This document shows positions 1 through 10,453 of a DNA stretch of 64,000 nucleotides, in pieces; position 1 is the first letter of the stretch, and the number at the start of each line of letters is the position of its first letter. The stretch lies in assembly GCF_020921035.1 (NCBI RefSeq), contig NC_063152.1, positions 8,694,001 to 8,758,000 on the forward strand, given 5' to 3'. The notes under the pieces are model-generated. The model had not been told where the DNA came from and did not search any database. It was given only the letters and a program-made list of their open reading frames with translations. This DNA comes from Rhodamnia argentea (Eukaryota; Streptophyta; Magnoliopsida; Myrtales; Myrtaceae). The translations under genes and the position numbers were made by a program.

Positions 1-44
1 GCTGGTGATAATCACAATCACAAACCAGAAGAACGAGAGAGTAC

Positions 45-405
45 CTTGGGCTCGATTTAATTGCCGTTCCCTGCTCTCCCGATTCGAAGTCGGCAAGTGA
101 TTGATGAAATGCGAGCGAGAGACAAAAGGAAGCAAAAGAGTCTGAGATTTGCTGTGCCTTTGGTAACCTATTTACCCCCAAAGTAAACGAGAGGGGGGCA
201 AAAAAGGAATTTCAGTTTGGGTCGCACTGGGCCAGATCCGCGAGGCGATGGTGGTGGAGAGGAGGGCGGTGAAGGCGGAAAGCTCCCGCGAAGGTGGAGA
301 GAAGATGGTCTGGTGTTCAGTGGTCTCTCTCCGATGAAAACAGAGAGCGTGGAAGGGAAGAGAAAGAGAGAACAAAGCAGAAAAGGTCAGAGAGAAAGTC
401 AATGA
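45..405 (-). other. Possible 5' UTR exon of a gene leaving the window on the left
   Basis: Read on the minus strand, this stretch is pyrimidine-rich, has no convincing start codon, and ends at a good splice donor (CCCAAG|GTACTC, last exon base at 45). That is typical of a plant 5' UTR exon whose coding exons lie beyond base 1. The open frame over 172-402 (minus) has no recognisable domain and is probably chance. Inferred only from composition and the donor site. Confidence 0.25.
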
Positions 406-460
406 GAGTGAGGCTGTCTGGGGCTAACTTTTCTGCTCTCGGAACAATTTTTGAAACGGA

Positions 461-489
<29 letters not shown>
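461..489. repeat. (AT)n microsatellite
   Basis: About 14 uninterrupted AT units, followed by strongly AT-rich DNA to about 790 in which I see no gene. Confidence 0.95.
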
Positions 490-491
<2 letters not shown>

Positions 492-794
492 TTTTTATTC
501 TCAATAATAATTAATAAAAATAAAAACGCGTTTGATAATTATAAAAAAAAATATTTTTATTTTTTTATTTAATTGAGGAGACTATATATATTAAAATTAA
601 GATTTATTTATCTTTTTAATTTACTAAATCAAATTAAGTCTCATTTGTTCAATAATTAAATCAAATCAGATCACTATATATATATAAGTAATTTATACAT
701 GATTTATCAAATTATAATATGGATGAGATCAACTATAAAAATATTCAAGATGTGTGTTCAAGAACAAAAGTGTTCCCAATTATTTCTGAAAATG

Positions 795-1775
795 TTTCAA
801 ATGCTAGCGCCACATCAACAAAAGATTAACAATTAAAAACTAAAATAGAAGAAAAAAATCTAATTCACTGTTCATCATCTTCAACCTTGCGATCAGTCGA
901 CCAAAGCTTCTCCGGTGCTCGTCGTCGCTATTCACTTCCTAAACCTCCCAGCAACGTTGGTCGACCCTTGCTTGACCTCCCACCAAATCTGTCCACAGCG
1001 GCCGCTAGCTTCGTGATTGGATCTGGCTTCGAAGTTCACAGCCGCCATGGCCACTCGAGCTCGAAGCTGGCATAAGGGTTTGTGAATTTCATCTGCTTTG
1101 CGAGGGAATGGGCAAGCCCTACACTTCGGCTCCTGTTGGCCCTGAGTCGCTGAACGCCGCAGCCCCGAAGCTTCCAGTGCTCCAAGTCCTTGTACTGCAG
1201 GTAAAGGCTGTCCTTTAGCGGAAGTCCCTCCAGGCTATGCTCCTTCTCTTCGACCTTTCCCTGACGATGCACCTCTTGCCTGTCCATGGCTCATCTTTTC
1301 GCAATCAACAAAATGAACAATAACATCTCATTTTTTTTTCCCTGAATCGGACCTCAAAGCTTGCCGCCGCTATGCCAGATCTATTAGATGTGGTGAAGCA
1401 AGGGACGATGAGCGCCGTCGGAGGTCCAAACGGAAGTGGCTAGCGACGGACCATCGCCCAAGGACCTTGCGAGGTCGAAAATAATGAATAGTGACTTTTC
1501 CTTTTTCTTCTTTTTAATGGTTTTTTGATTTGGCACTTGCCAAGCGCCATATCAGTGCCATCTTGGATTCACGTTAGATTTTTAACTGTCACTTTTAATA
1601 AAAGAGGGTAAATGTGTCACAAGATACAAATTTAGGATTTTTAGTGTCACAAAAAAAAAATAGGATAAATGTGTCGTAATAGGTATAATTTAGGGTTTTT
1701 AATGTCACAAAAAAAATTCAGGGTAAATATATCACATTGGGCAAAGTTTAGGATTTTTTGTGATACTTTCCCTTA
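795..1775. mobile_element. Pack-MULE-like element, left arm lost
   Basis: The right arm (about 1608-1775) is an array of roughly 55-bp units carrying 'TAAATGTGTCAC' and 'TTTAGGATTTTT' motifs, the same family as the terminal arrays of the element at 44.02-45.01 kb. The subterminal segments next to the arms (around 800-880 and 1480-1570) also match that element. The left array is missing, so this copy is truncated. The interior (880-1300) is GC-rich and gene-like, unlike its AT-rich surroundings, as expected for captured host sequence. Assignment to Mutator-like elements rests on the arm structure; no target duplication is visible. Confidence 0.55.
1147..1287 (-). pseudogene. Captured fragment resembling LEA_6 (LEA18-type) protein
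   Basis: A minus-strand frame opening at an ATG at 1287 contains the signature EGLPLKDSLYLQYKDLE, close to the EGLP-x-SPY-x-Y-DLE motif that I associate with small LEA_6 (LEA18-like) seed and stress proteins. Similarity fades after about 45 codons, where the glycine-rich remainder of the family is missing. It lies inside the Pack-MULE-like element and has no promoter or 3' part of its own that I can see, so it is read as a transduplicated gene piece. The family call is from memory of the motif; a protein search would settle it. Confidence 0.45.
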
Positions 1776-2965
1776 AATTTATTAATTCCAAACAATGACT
1801 CGTAGTAACAAACACTGAATTAATATTTATAATGTAAATTCATTTTTAGGCTCTCTTTTATTATTTATTTGTTTTTCTATTTGAATTAAGTTAGTTTGAT
1901 TGTAATAAGTATAGAAATTATAATTTATCATGTATATATAAAAATATATGTTTAATATATAACGTGTCCCAATGTATCAAAATTCTCTATTTTTTTGAAA
2001 ATAAAATGTCGGTGTATCGTGTCGTACCACGTGTCACATATTGATGTCGGTGCTACCCAGAAAAAATGTACAGTGTAAATACCAACTTAAAGCAACAATT
2101 TCGGAACTAAATAGTATGCGTATAAAGAATTACAAGTACCATTAACTTTAAAACGTGAATTCATGGCATTGCTTTCTGGTCACCAAACAATTTGTGCGTC
2201 GAATCCAATAAGATGATGAATTTTTTTAACGGATGTCAACTTTATTGCGTCAAGCTAATGATCGACAGTTGTGTATATATTGACAGGCTGAATATGTTAG
2301 TGTCACAACAGTTAACGCGGTAAATATGCCTAGTACTCGTATTAGAGTGGTAAATAGCTATAGGTTGATATATTACATTCATGTCTGATTCCATTTAGTT
2401 TAGATGCATTATAGGCAAAGTAGTCCGACGTCCGAGCTAGAGTTGATTAGTCGTAGAGAACAGTGCAGTTGTGCTCTTGAATTTGAAGTGATAATTTAGC
2501 ACACTCTTTTCCTTTCTTGTTTCACACTCCATAATTTCAAGTATTGATATTTGAGTTCGGATTGTTGGTATATAAATAGCATTGATAATTCTTTTAGCTT
2601 GCATTGTTACAAGTGACTATCAGAATAACCTTCTTTGTATTGTAAGATGAAGTAACTAATGCACTAATTTTTTAAACTCTCACTCAATTCTTGATACAAA
2701 CTTTTTAACTGGGGTTCATTCGATACGTTGGGACACGTTATATATTAAATAGATAATTACTATTTCTATGATTTTTCACAAAAATGAAGAATAAATTTCC
2801 TGCCCGAGGTACTCCCGTAATTTGAACTAGAGTCTAGACATTTGACGCACCAGACTGAACACGTTCTCCCGCACGCTCGGCCGAGTGAGGTGAGCCCAAA
2901 GCACATTTCCGAAAATCCGCCTCTTTCTCTCTCCTATTAATTAAAAAAATTGAGCCCTGCATTAG
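1776..2965. other. AT-rich intergenic DNA with repeat remnants
   Basis: No gene is supported. It holds decayed pieces of a repeat whose ends contain 'ACACGTTGGGACACGTTA' (or its complement, about 1955-1975 and 2723-2745) and 'TGTCGGTGCT' (about 2045). The same motifs recur at 3365-3440 and in a longer copy at 58.93-59.25 kb. Confidence 0.5.
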
Positions 2966-3120
2966 CCATGTGCACTGCACGGTAACACTAGACAGAACAC
3001 ACACTCTTTCCTCTCTTCTACCCCCCCCCGCCCCCCCTCTCCTTCATTTACTTTTTGTAAAAATATCTGCCTCAGCTCTATCTCCTTCCTATCTGTCTCG
3101 CGAAGGGAACGACAACCACC

Positions 3121-3363
3121 ATGATTTTGGCTGCATCATCTCTTCCGGCACTCTCTCACTCTGCCCTCTGGCGCTCCGCTCCGGCACAACCGAAGCTTGT
3201 TCTCCGCTCCAGTGCTCACCGCACGTCATCGGCTCTCTCCCTCATCCGTCTCATGGCCCAAGATGCAGACAACTCCTCCCTCTATCCCCCGATCTCTGCC
3301 CTCCAGATCTGCGCCATCGTTGCCCTCCTTCCTCGCCGACTCGCGTGCCCCCGGCGTGTTGCT
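3121..3363 (+). pseudogene. Orphan first-exon-like reading frame with targeting-like N-terminus
   Basis: An ATG at 3121 follows a pyrimidine-rich leader. It opens a frame of about 80 codons rich in Ser, Ala, Arg and Leu with few acids (starts MILAASSLPALSHSALWRSA), the composition of a plastid or mitochondrial transit peptide. From about 3365 the sequence turns into a 'TGTCGGAGCATGTCC...CAGTCGGTGCTTCATAG' repeat tail found elsewhere in the window, so the rest of any gene is lost. I do not recognise the parent gene. It could also be a chance frame in a GC-rich patch. Confidence 0.25.
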
Positions 3364-3463
3364 TGTGTTGATCGTGTGTCGGAGCATGTCCGTGTCCAAC
3401 ACCAACACAGCACCTCCCTTGACCAGTCGGTGCTTCATAGCGTGCACCAACCAAGTTGAATAA

Positions 3464-5270
3464 CAATGTTAATATGCTTAGGTATAATTTGAGTTGCAAA
3501 CAAAACCACTCAAAGTTGGTTAACGTGGCATTTCTATGTCAATTGAAAATATACATTAACTGGGTGATACGAAAAATTATCTTCAAAAGAAAATCTTTTT
3601 TTTTTAATCAGAAAATTGAAAAAACTAGGGACGATTTACAATGATTTTTGGATGGAGGGCTAGGGAGGTAGATTTAGGGCAAGACCTACAATTGAGGTGT
3701 TTTTTTTGGGACAAAATTCACTTTGGGCAAATTTGGGACTTGAACCAAAGTTACTAAGTTTTTTTTTTTGAAGAAAAAAAAAATTCGACATAGAATTTAA
3801 ATTAAACCTAAAGTTGAATTATTATTTTTTTTCAGAGAATTAGGCCTTTTATATTGATAGGTATTATGTTTGGCTAAAGTCACCGAACCTTCTCATTAAA
3901 AAAATTAATATCAATCTTTAGTCCTAATTTCCCTAGAAAATTGAGCATTTTCCTAGACAAGCAGCGCATTGACTCGAGGGCGAGATCAAGAAGAATTATT
4001 TAATCAAAGATAAGCATACCAATACTACTTGTCCAAGTTGATCAGAAAAATGCTCTCCATTGTTTAGATATATTTGTGGGAGTCGCTATAGCTCGAAATG
4101 AATGAGAGTGCACCTCATCTTTTGATATCTCGAGAGTTGCAGCCACATCCTTATTATTGATCAGTCAATTAATTAGTAATTAAAGCAAGATGTGGTTTAT
4201 CCACTTTTTATTTGAGGAATTTAACATTTCACTCTCTTATTAACCATCACACACGAAGAGCAAATAAGATCGCCTTATGTATTTGATATGGATTATCTAA
4301 GGAAATGAACTTAATTTGCTAAAATAAATTTACAAGGATTAAAATTGTTAGCGTACTTTCTTACAAGATTTGGGCATGTAGGCGCCAAGTAAGCTTGTAC
4401 ACTTGAGCTTGTACTCTTCTAGTTTATCATTTTTGTGTAAACAGTCATAACTTTATCTTGTAACAGGCATGGACATGATAGTTTCATAATATCAGTACGA
4501 TGCATCCATCTCTCACGAGCTCGCAGGTGATTTTCGGGTTGGTGTTCTGCAGGCATGTGAGTGAAGCCGTGACCACAAGGGAAAGATCAAGGATCTGGAG
4601 CGAGGGAGATAAAAAAAAAAAAAAAAGGTACAAAGGTCGAGGAAGCAACTAGAAAGAGTTATCGTGGACTTAAAAACGTCTACCTGGTAAAAAAAATCAA
4701 ACACGAGGAAAGACAAAGGTATTGAGCATAGATGTGTTCAACATGTGCTTACTGATTCTTCTACAACCCTTTAAATAAATAACAGTGATCGATGCATCAG
4801 TGTGCTTACTGATTCTTACTCGACATAAAATTATAATGTAATGTTTCTTGTCCAGATGCATTCCCCAAAGGACATCCTAGCCTAGTCCACTTTTCATCTT
4901 CTCTACAAATCCACCTTTTTATGTGTATTGAAATTTTGGCAGGCCTTGTCTGTCATCCTTGGATTCTCTTGGGCATTGAGATTTCAGCCGCGTGAAAACT
5001 GTGGATCCGCTAGTCACTCACACAGCCAATCAAGTTAACGTAGATATTGCGGGATGATGTCCATATTGTGAATTTCAGAAATAAATTCAATAGATCAATT
5101 TAGAGTTTCAATGTGAGAGGGGTAAATTACTAAGTGGGATCAAGAGCTTTAAATATATTCAACAAAATACATTTTCTGATGAAATATAAATTTAAAAAAG
5201 AAAAGGGAAGTTCAACGGCCAGCCACTGTCGTCGCACTTTGTATCAATTTATCAATTGAGGATAAATGCA
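3464..5270. other. Intergenic DNA without recognised genes
   Basis: AT-rich sequence with homopolymer runs. Short open frames here have no recognisable domain and no homologous frame elsewhere in the window. Confidence 0.5.
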
Positions 5271-5274
5271 CTAG

Positions 5275-5562
5275 AAATCTTAAAACTTATTTTGTAAGTG
5301 CAAATGAATTCTAAAACTTTCAAAAAGTTCAATCAAGTTCTAAAACTTATTACGAAAGTACATTCGAGTCCTAAAATTTTCAAAAAATGCAATGAAATCC
5401 TGAAACTAATCACGAAAGTACAATCGAATCTTAAAATTTTTAAAAAGTACGACCAATTGAAGGACTTGATTGAACTAATATGACAAGTTTTAGAACTTGT
5501 TTGTATCTTTTGAAAGTTTTAGGACTTGAATGCATTTTCATAACAAGTTTTAGGACTCGAAT
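5275..5562. repeat. Foldback repeat abutting the NBS pseudogene
   Basis: The left half is a degenerate tandem array of roughly 60-bp units with 'TTCTAAAACTT' and 'TTTCAAAAAGT' motifs. The right half carries the reverse complements ('AAGTTTTAGAACTTG', 'TTTTGAAAGTTTTAGGACTTG'), so the stretch can fold back on itself. It ends exactly where homology to the NB-ARC P-loop begins (5563), as if it had replaced the first part of that gene. Confidence 0.6.
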
Positions 5563-6475
5563 GGTAAGACCACTCTTGCCAAAACCATCTAGAACAAGCT
5601 CTCCAATCAATTCGAGCATCACAACTTCATTCCCGATATAAGGGAATCATGGAAGCGTAATGGGGCATATTGCTTGCAGAATCGGTTTATCTTTGATATA
5701 TTCAAGCAAGAAAATCAAGTTCATAATGAGGATGAAGGGACTAAATTCATCTCCTCCAAGTTTAAAGGTAAAAAGATCCTCGTTCTTTTTGATGATGTGG
5801 ATAATGTCATTCGGTTGAAGCGTTTGTCGTGTAAACGTGATTGGTTTTCTTCGGGAAGTAAGATCATTATTACCACCGGAAACGAGAGCATTCTTGAAGA
5901 GGTTGGGGTGGACTATTCCTATGACCTTAAGGAAATGGATAATGATCAGTCTTTGATTCTGTTTAGCAAACATGCGTTTCGAAAGGATTCTCCTTCGGGG
6001 GAATTTAAGGACCTCACGAATGAAGTTGTATCCATCACGAGAGAACTTCCCTTGTCCCTTGAGGTTTTGGGTTCTCTATTGTGTGGAAAAAAGCTAGCAT
6101 CCTGGAGAGGTACAATAGACAAGTTAAAAAAAGTGCCTCCTAAGGAAGTGAGAAAAAAGTTAAGGATAAGTTATGATGCATTAGAGTACGAACAAAAGCA
6201 AATATTTTTGGATATCACTCGCTTTTTCATTGGCACCGACAAGAGAATTGCATCCTACATGTGGGAGGCATGTCGCTTTTTCCCCGAGGAGGGAATTGAT
6301 GTATTGAGATTCGTGTCATTAATAAAAATTGGAGATGATCATGAGTTGCGAATGCATGGCCAATTGAGAGATCTCGGTAGGGAACTAATTCGTGAGGAAA
6401 ACCAACGGGAGCCTCGGAACCGTAGCAGGCTATGGGACTCTGAAGAAGTCCAGAAAATGCTAAAGGAGAAGAAGG
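5563..6475 (+). pseudogene. TIR-type NBS-LRR (TNL) fragment: NB-ARC only
   Basis: The frame starts in mid P-loop (GKTTLAKTI), hits TAG at 5590-5592, then runs openly through the rest of an NB-ARC domain: kinase-2 ILVLFDDVDN, RNBS-B GSKIIITTGNESIL, a GLPL motif as ELPLSLEVLGSLL, the RISYDAL/IFLDITRFFIG region, and the MHD site as MHGQLRDLGRELI. TNL character is inferred from the Asp at the end of kinase-2 and the RSRLW segment after MHD. It ends at an apparent splice donor (AAG|GTAAAC). The TIR exon, the glycine-rich start of the P-loop and the LRR exons are absent, and MHD has become MHG. Intact family members are intracellular immune receptors; this copy is non-functional. Confidence 0.85.
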
Positions 6476-6579
6476 TAAACATTATGTTCTTTTGCTCACA
6501 TAGTCCATATTCTATTGTTAGAGTAATGTTGGTTCACTACTTAGTGCTTCCTCTAAAAATCAATAATATCTAGATGTTA

Positions 6580-7660
6580 AAGTTAATATAATAGGACTAA
6601 GATGCCCGCATTTCTCATGACTTATTTAAAACTTGCCGAATAAGATAGGAACATGAATATCGTGCGGGCGTAACATCAAGCGTATTTTATGCAATGACCA
6701 TGAAGTATGTGATTGTATTTGCATTTGTGAATTTAATCATAATTCTGACTCTGGTACTTTTAATCCATCATTTGGTTTGACTCGAGTTGTTGCTTTAACA
6801 GACTAGAACTCATATGCAATCTCAACGTGCGACCCATGTATAATCTCAAGAGCCAATTCATTTATTAACAAATTCTAAGCCAATGTCTATTTATTATGTC
6901 TTTCGTTGATTAAATAAACTAAAATAACCAAAAGAAAAATGAATATGTTTTATAGTTTAGATACGACTAAAATTGTATAGATAAATTTTACAACTGAAAA
7001 GGTACTGCTTTATAATGAGCAATGGAGGTTACCCATGGCGATTTAACAATGATAACGGATGAAATTTGTAGAGGGTGTGAGCTTTGTTCTACGATTTTAT
7101 GGTTAGCCTGTTTTTTATTACGTTTGAAAGGTCATGTTATTTTCGTGGTAGATTCTGAAGGTTAGGCTTTGTAGGCGTTTGAAAGGCTTTGCTGCTTTTG
7201 TCCCAAGTAAAAAGAAGTGGGGCTTATTTTCGGGAATTTGCCGAGAATAGCTTCCTCTTTCACATTTCAGAAATGCTTTGCGCTTTCAACAATTAATCTT
7301 TTTTTAGTATACATCAAAGTTAATAGGTTTGTTTAATTTTATTTATTGTACTTGAGTAGCTCAGTCATCTATGATTATGAATATATCAAATTGTAATCTA
7401 TAGTTAAACTAAAATTCATGATACTATAAAAAGTTGTAGAGAATATTAATATATCTAATATTAGTAAAATAATAGGTACATAATATATTAATATAACTAG
7501 TATCAGAACATTCACTTTCTCGTAATTAGTTATTATTACTCCGATGGAAAATAAGAGTATTTGTTCTTTTTTTATTGATCGCGTAAGTAGCACAGACGAG
7601 TAATATACACGAAATTAGTATTGCGAGAAAGATATATTTCTATTAAAATTAATCAAATCA
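6580..7660. other. Intergenic DNA without recognised genes
   Basis: Where LRR exons would be expected after the NBS fragment there is only AT-rich sequence, and nothing here matches the missing 3' end of the neighbouring hnRNP U-like gene. Confidence 0.5.
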
Positions 7661-7663
7661 ACT

Positions 7664-9505
7664 TTAGATTTTGCACATTGCAGCCCTTGTCAATAGGATA
7701 TTAAATATGTCGGTTGCTCGGTCCATCAGACGATCGAACCTTTCACCGTAGTTTTCCTTACGCCTGAGCCCAGGAACCTGGGTCAAGATTCCACAGAGAG
7801 GCGATAGAAATGAGCATAAATGCAACACAAAGAGGCTAGATATGCAAGAGAACAAAATCAAACCTTCATTTGATCCAAAACAAGGTTGGTTCCAAGCAAC
7901 ACATATCGCTTCTCAGGGTGTTCTTTGATCCATTTCTCAGCCCAAGTAGTTTTTCCAGAAGCTGGTAATCCCACCATCATCATTATTTCACAGCAGCTAA
8001 TATCAGAGAAAGCAGGACCTAGAATGGCCTTCTGATCCTCAAATGCACAAGCTCAATCCATCTTCAAGACTAAAGTGCATCTCTACTTCAACATTCTTCA
8101 ATAGTATGTGCGGAAAGAGCGCTGATTTCCACGGTACATTACTTGCTGCAGTATCCACTCCAAGACCCATCCCACTGGCATCAAACTGCTTCGAAACTCC
8201 CAGCCACTTACCATTCTTTGAGAAACCTATGGACGCCAGGGGCTTACTCTCAAGATCAACAGCACAGATAATCGTGTCACCAACTCCAAACTTTTCACCA
8301 TAATCCAAAAAGTCGTTTTCAGTTGAAAACTTTCCAGTCCCTCCATATCCAAAGCTACAGGAGCTTTCTCCAAGGCTTCCCACTGGTTTGTCCCCAGTCG
8401 AGACACCAACACGACAAAGATGCTGCTTGTCATGGGGAGTGTCGTCCATTTCAACTGGCTGAGTTGAGACAACGTTGCAGCCAAAACAGTATTTCCCCCC
8501 AATTATTCCAGCATTAGCACACGCACCAGACCAGCAATAAGCAAACCCTTTCTCATGAAGTGTGGATCCTCGAAGCCCATTGCCTTCCACATTAAAATCT
8601 GCGCGAGGGAATACGTGGTCGCAACATAAGTTCAGTCAGCAAAACAAGAAAGAGTTTGGACCTTTTGACATATGCAAACGACGATACACTTGACACCTTG
8701 GTAGAGACATACGTGAAGTAAGAGCACAAAGTACCACCATGCATAGGCTCATATATTTCCATTGCACGCTTTTCTACAACCGTGCCAAACACCATCCACG
8801 ACTGAGAAAAATACTAGAGGAGAACATTCAGAACGTATGCCACAAAATGAGGCAATTGAAGGATATTTCCCACATTGACCATCCATCTTTTCTCTCAAAA
8901 AAAAAAAAATTACACCAGTGACTCACATAACTATGGATGCCATAAGACACTTGACTAGTCTTAACAAGAATGGACATTTCTTCGGATTTGATCTCTCTGT
9001 TACACGAAATTAAAAACCAAACTGTCACTAAACAGTACTGTTCAATTGAACTTCGCGCAGCCGACCCAAACACACGCACTTTGCTTCCTGACCACGCACA
9101 GCACAAGCAATCACGGTCATGACCGATAGAATCGACGACACCAAGCCAATACACGATCGATCGAGAACTCCATCTGACCCCTCGCACGCACAATTCTCGG
9201 ACCAAACGAAAGAAACGTGTCACGATCATTCCTCCGTATATCACCAAAACAGTCAGAGAACGAACGATCAAAGAGAGAAACACTCTTACGAAGCAGGCAC
9301 GATCAACGAAAAGTACGAAGAGACAGAAAAGGAAAAAAAAAAGGAGGGGAAAACGAAGGGGAAAAGGCGGTACCTAAGTTGCAATCGGCGGAGTTGAGAG
9401 CCACACGGTGTCGGGCTTCGACTCCGAGGCGTCGCCGCGTCTCGTCCTCTTGAGGTTCTGCTCGAATTCGTCTTCTCCGGAAGGTTCGCGTTTCAGAGAA
9501 GCCAT
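7664..9505 (-). pseudogene. hnRNP U-like protein (SPRY plus P-loop kinase domain), broken
   Basis: Exons on the minus strand: 9505-9374 (ATG at 9505), 8599-7864 and 7777-7664, with sound GT-AG junctions. Exon 2 holds a SPRY domain (GFAYCWSG, YGEKFGVGDTI, SIGFSKNGKWLG) and then an ATP-binding site, [10 protein letters not shown]. Exon 3 continues with NYGERFDRLMDRAT. Intact relatives are nuclear RNA-binding proteins. Three lesions are visible. In exon 1 the frame from the ATG runs into TAG on the last exon codon, while the conserved RVALNSADCNL lies one frame over. After the SPRY domain a TGA (8039-8041) and a frame change occur, with a linker missing. After LLTRA the kinase domain stops at TAA and its 3' half is absent. 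Kept introns show it is a decayed gene and not a retrocopy. The exon-1 shift alone could be an assembly error, but the others could not. Confidence 0.85.
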
Positions 9506-9537
9506 TGCCACCGGGCTCTGAAGCTGAACCAGTACCG

Positions 9538-9541
<4 letters not shown>

Positions 9542-9573
<32 letters not shown>
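9542..9573. repeat. (GA)n microsatellite in the leader of the hnRNP U-like gene
   Basis: A run of GA units just upstream of the ATG at 9505; on the transcript strand it is a (TC)n tract, common in plant 5' UTRs. Confidence 0.9.
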
Positions 9574-9576
<3 letters not shown>

Positions 9577-9713
9577 GGGCGTAAACGAAATGTGTCGTCG
9601 TGCATATAAAGGGATCGGAAGCGGAGTGGGACCCACAAGTCAATAAAATATTGCTTTTTTATTTTTTTACTTTTTTGCCCAAAAAAGTTTACTAGATAGT
9701 TGGATTAATTAAT

Positions 9714-9982
9714 GAGAAATTTTCAAAAAAGGGCCTCAAGTGCCCTAATTTTTTCAAAAAAGGGCCCAGAGTAGACATTGTTTCAAATAAGGGCCTGAAG
9801 TGTCTAACCTTATTTCAATTAAGGGCTTGAAGTGTTCAAACATGTTTCAAATAAGGGCCTCGGCTTGCTGGCCGGTCAAATGTTTGCCGGCCGGCGAACA
9901 CGTGATACTTCAGGTGATCGGAACGAGGGCATTTTTGTCCAAACAAATTTAAATAAGAAAAAGCCAAAACTTTAAATTAAAA
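9714..9982 (+). repeat. Left terminal inverted repeat of the MULE
   Basis: Pairs with 16179-16416. The outer part is a set of roughly 30-bp direct repeats built on TTTCAAAAAAGGGCC-x-GAAGTG; the inner part includes 'GGGCATTTTTGTCCAAA'. The left arm carries about one more repeat unit than the right. Confidence 0.9.
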
Positions 9983-10453
9983 AACTCAAAACACACGTTC
10001 ATTTTCTTTTCTTCAACCCACCCACGTTCTTCTCCAACGCACGTTCATCACCGAAAGAAATTGTTCCTTGAGGAAGTGTTACCAGAGCAAGCACCGGCGA
10101 GCGTTGGCGGCCTATGACCATGAAGCGGTGTGAATCGGGCGGCGGCGGCGGCGATGACAAAGACAATCGAAGGGTGAAGGATATTGAAAGAAACCGAAAG
10201 GAAAAAACTCTGCTCCTAGGGTTCATACAAAGTCTTCGCCCTCCCAATTCAACAATCGTTTCAATTGTGTCCTTCGTTTTGCTTTTATAATTCAACGGAG
10301 GTCGGTTTTCTTCCAGAAGTGGATCTACGAATCAAAAACCCTAATTTTCCTAATCCTCTAATTTCTTTCGTTTTTTATAAAGGTTAGTTTCCTAGGTTGG
10401 TTCAATCGGTACTTCGTTCATCCAAGACAAGGCGATTGCACCTGTTGAGTAAC

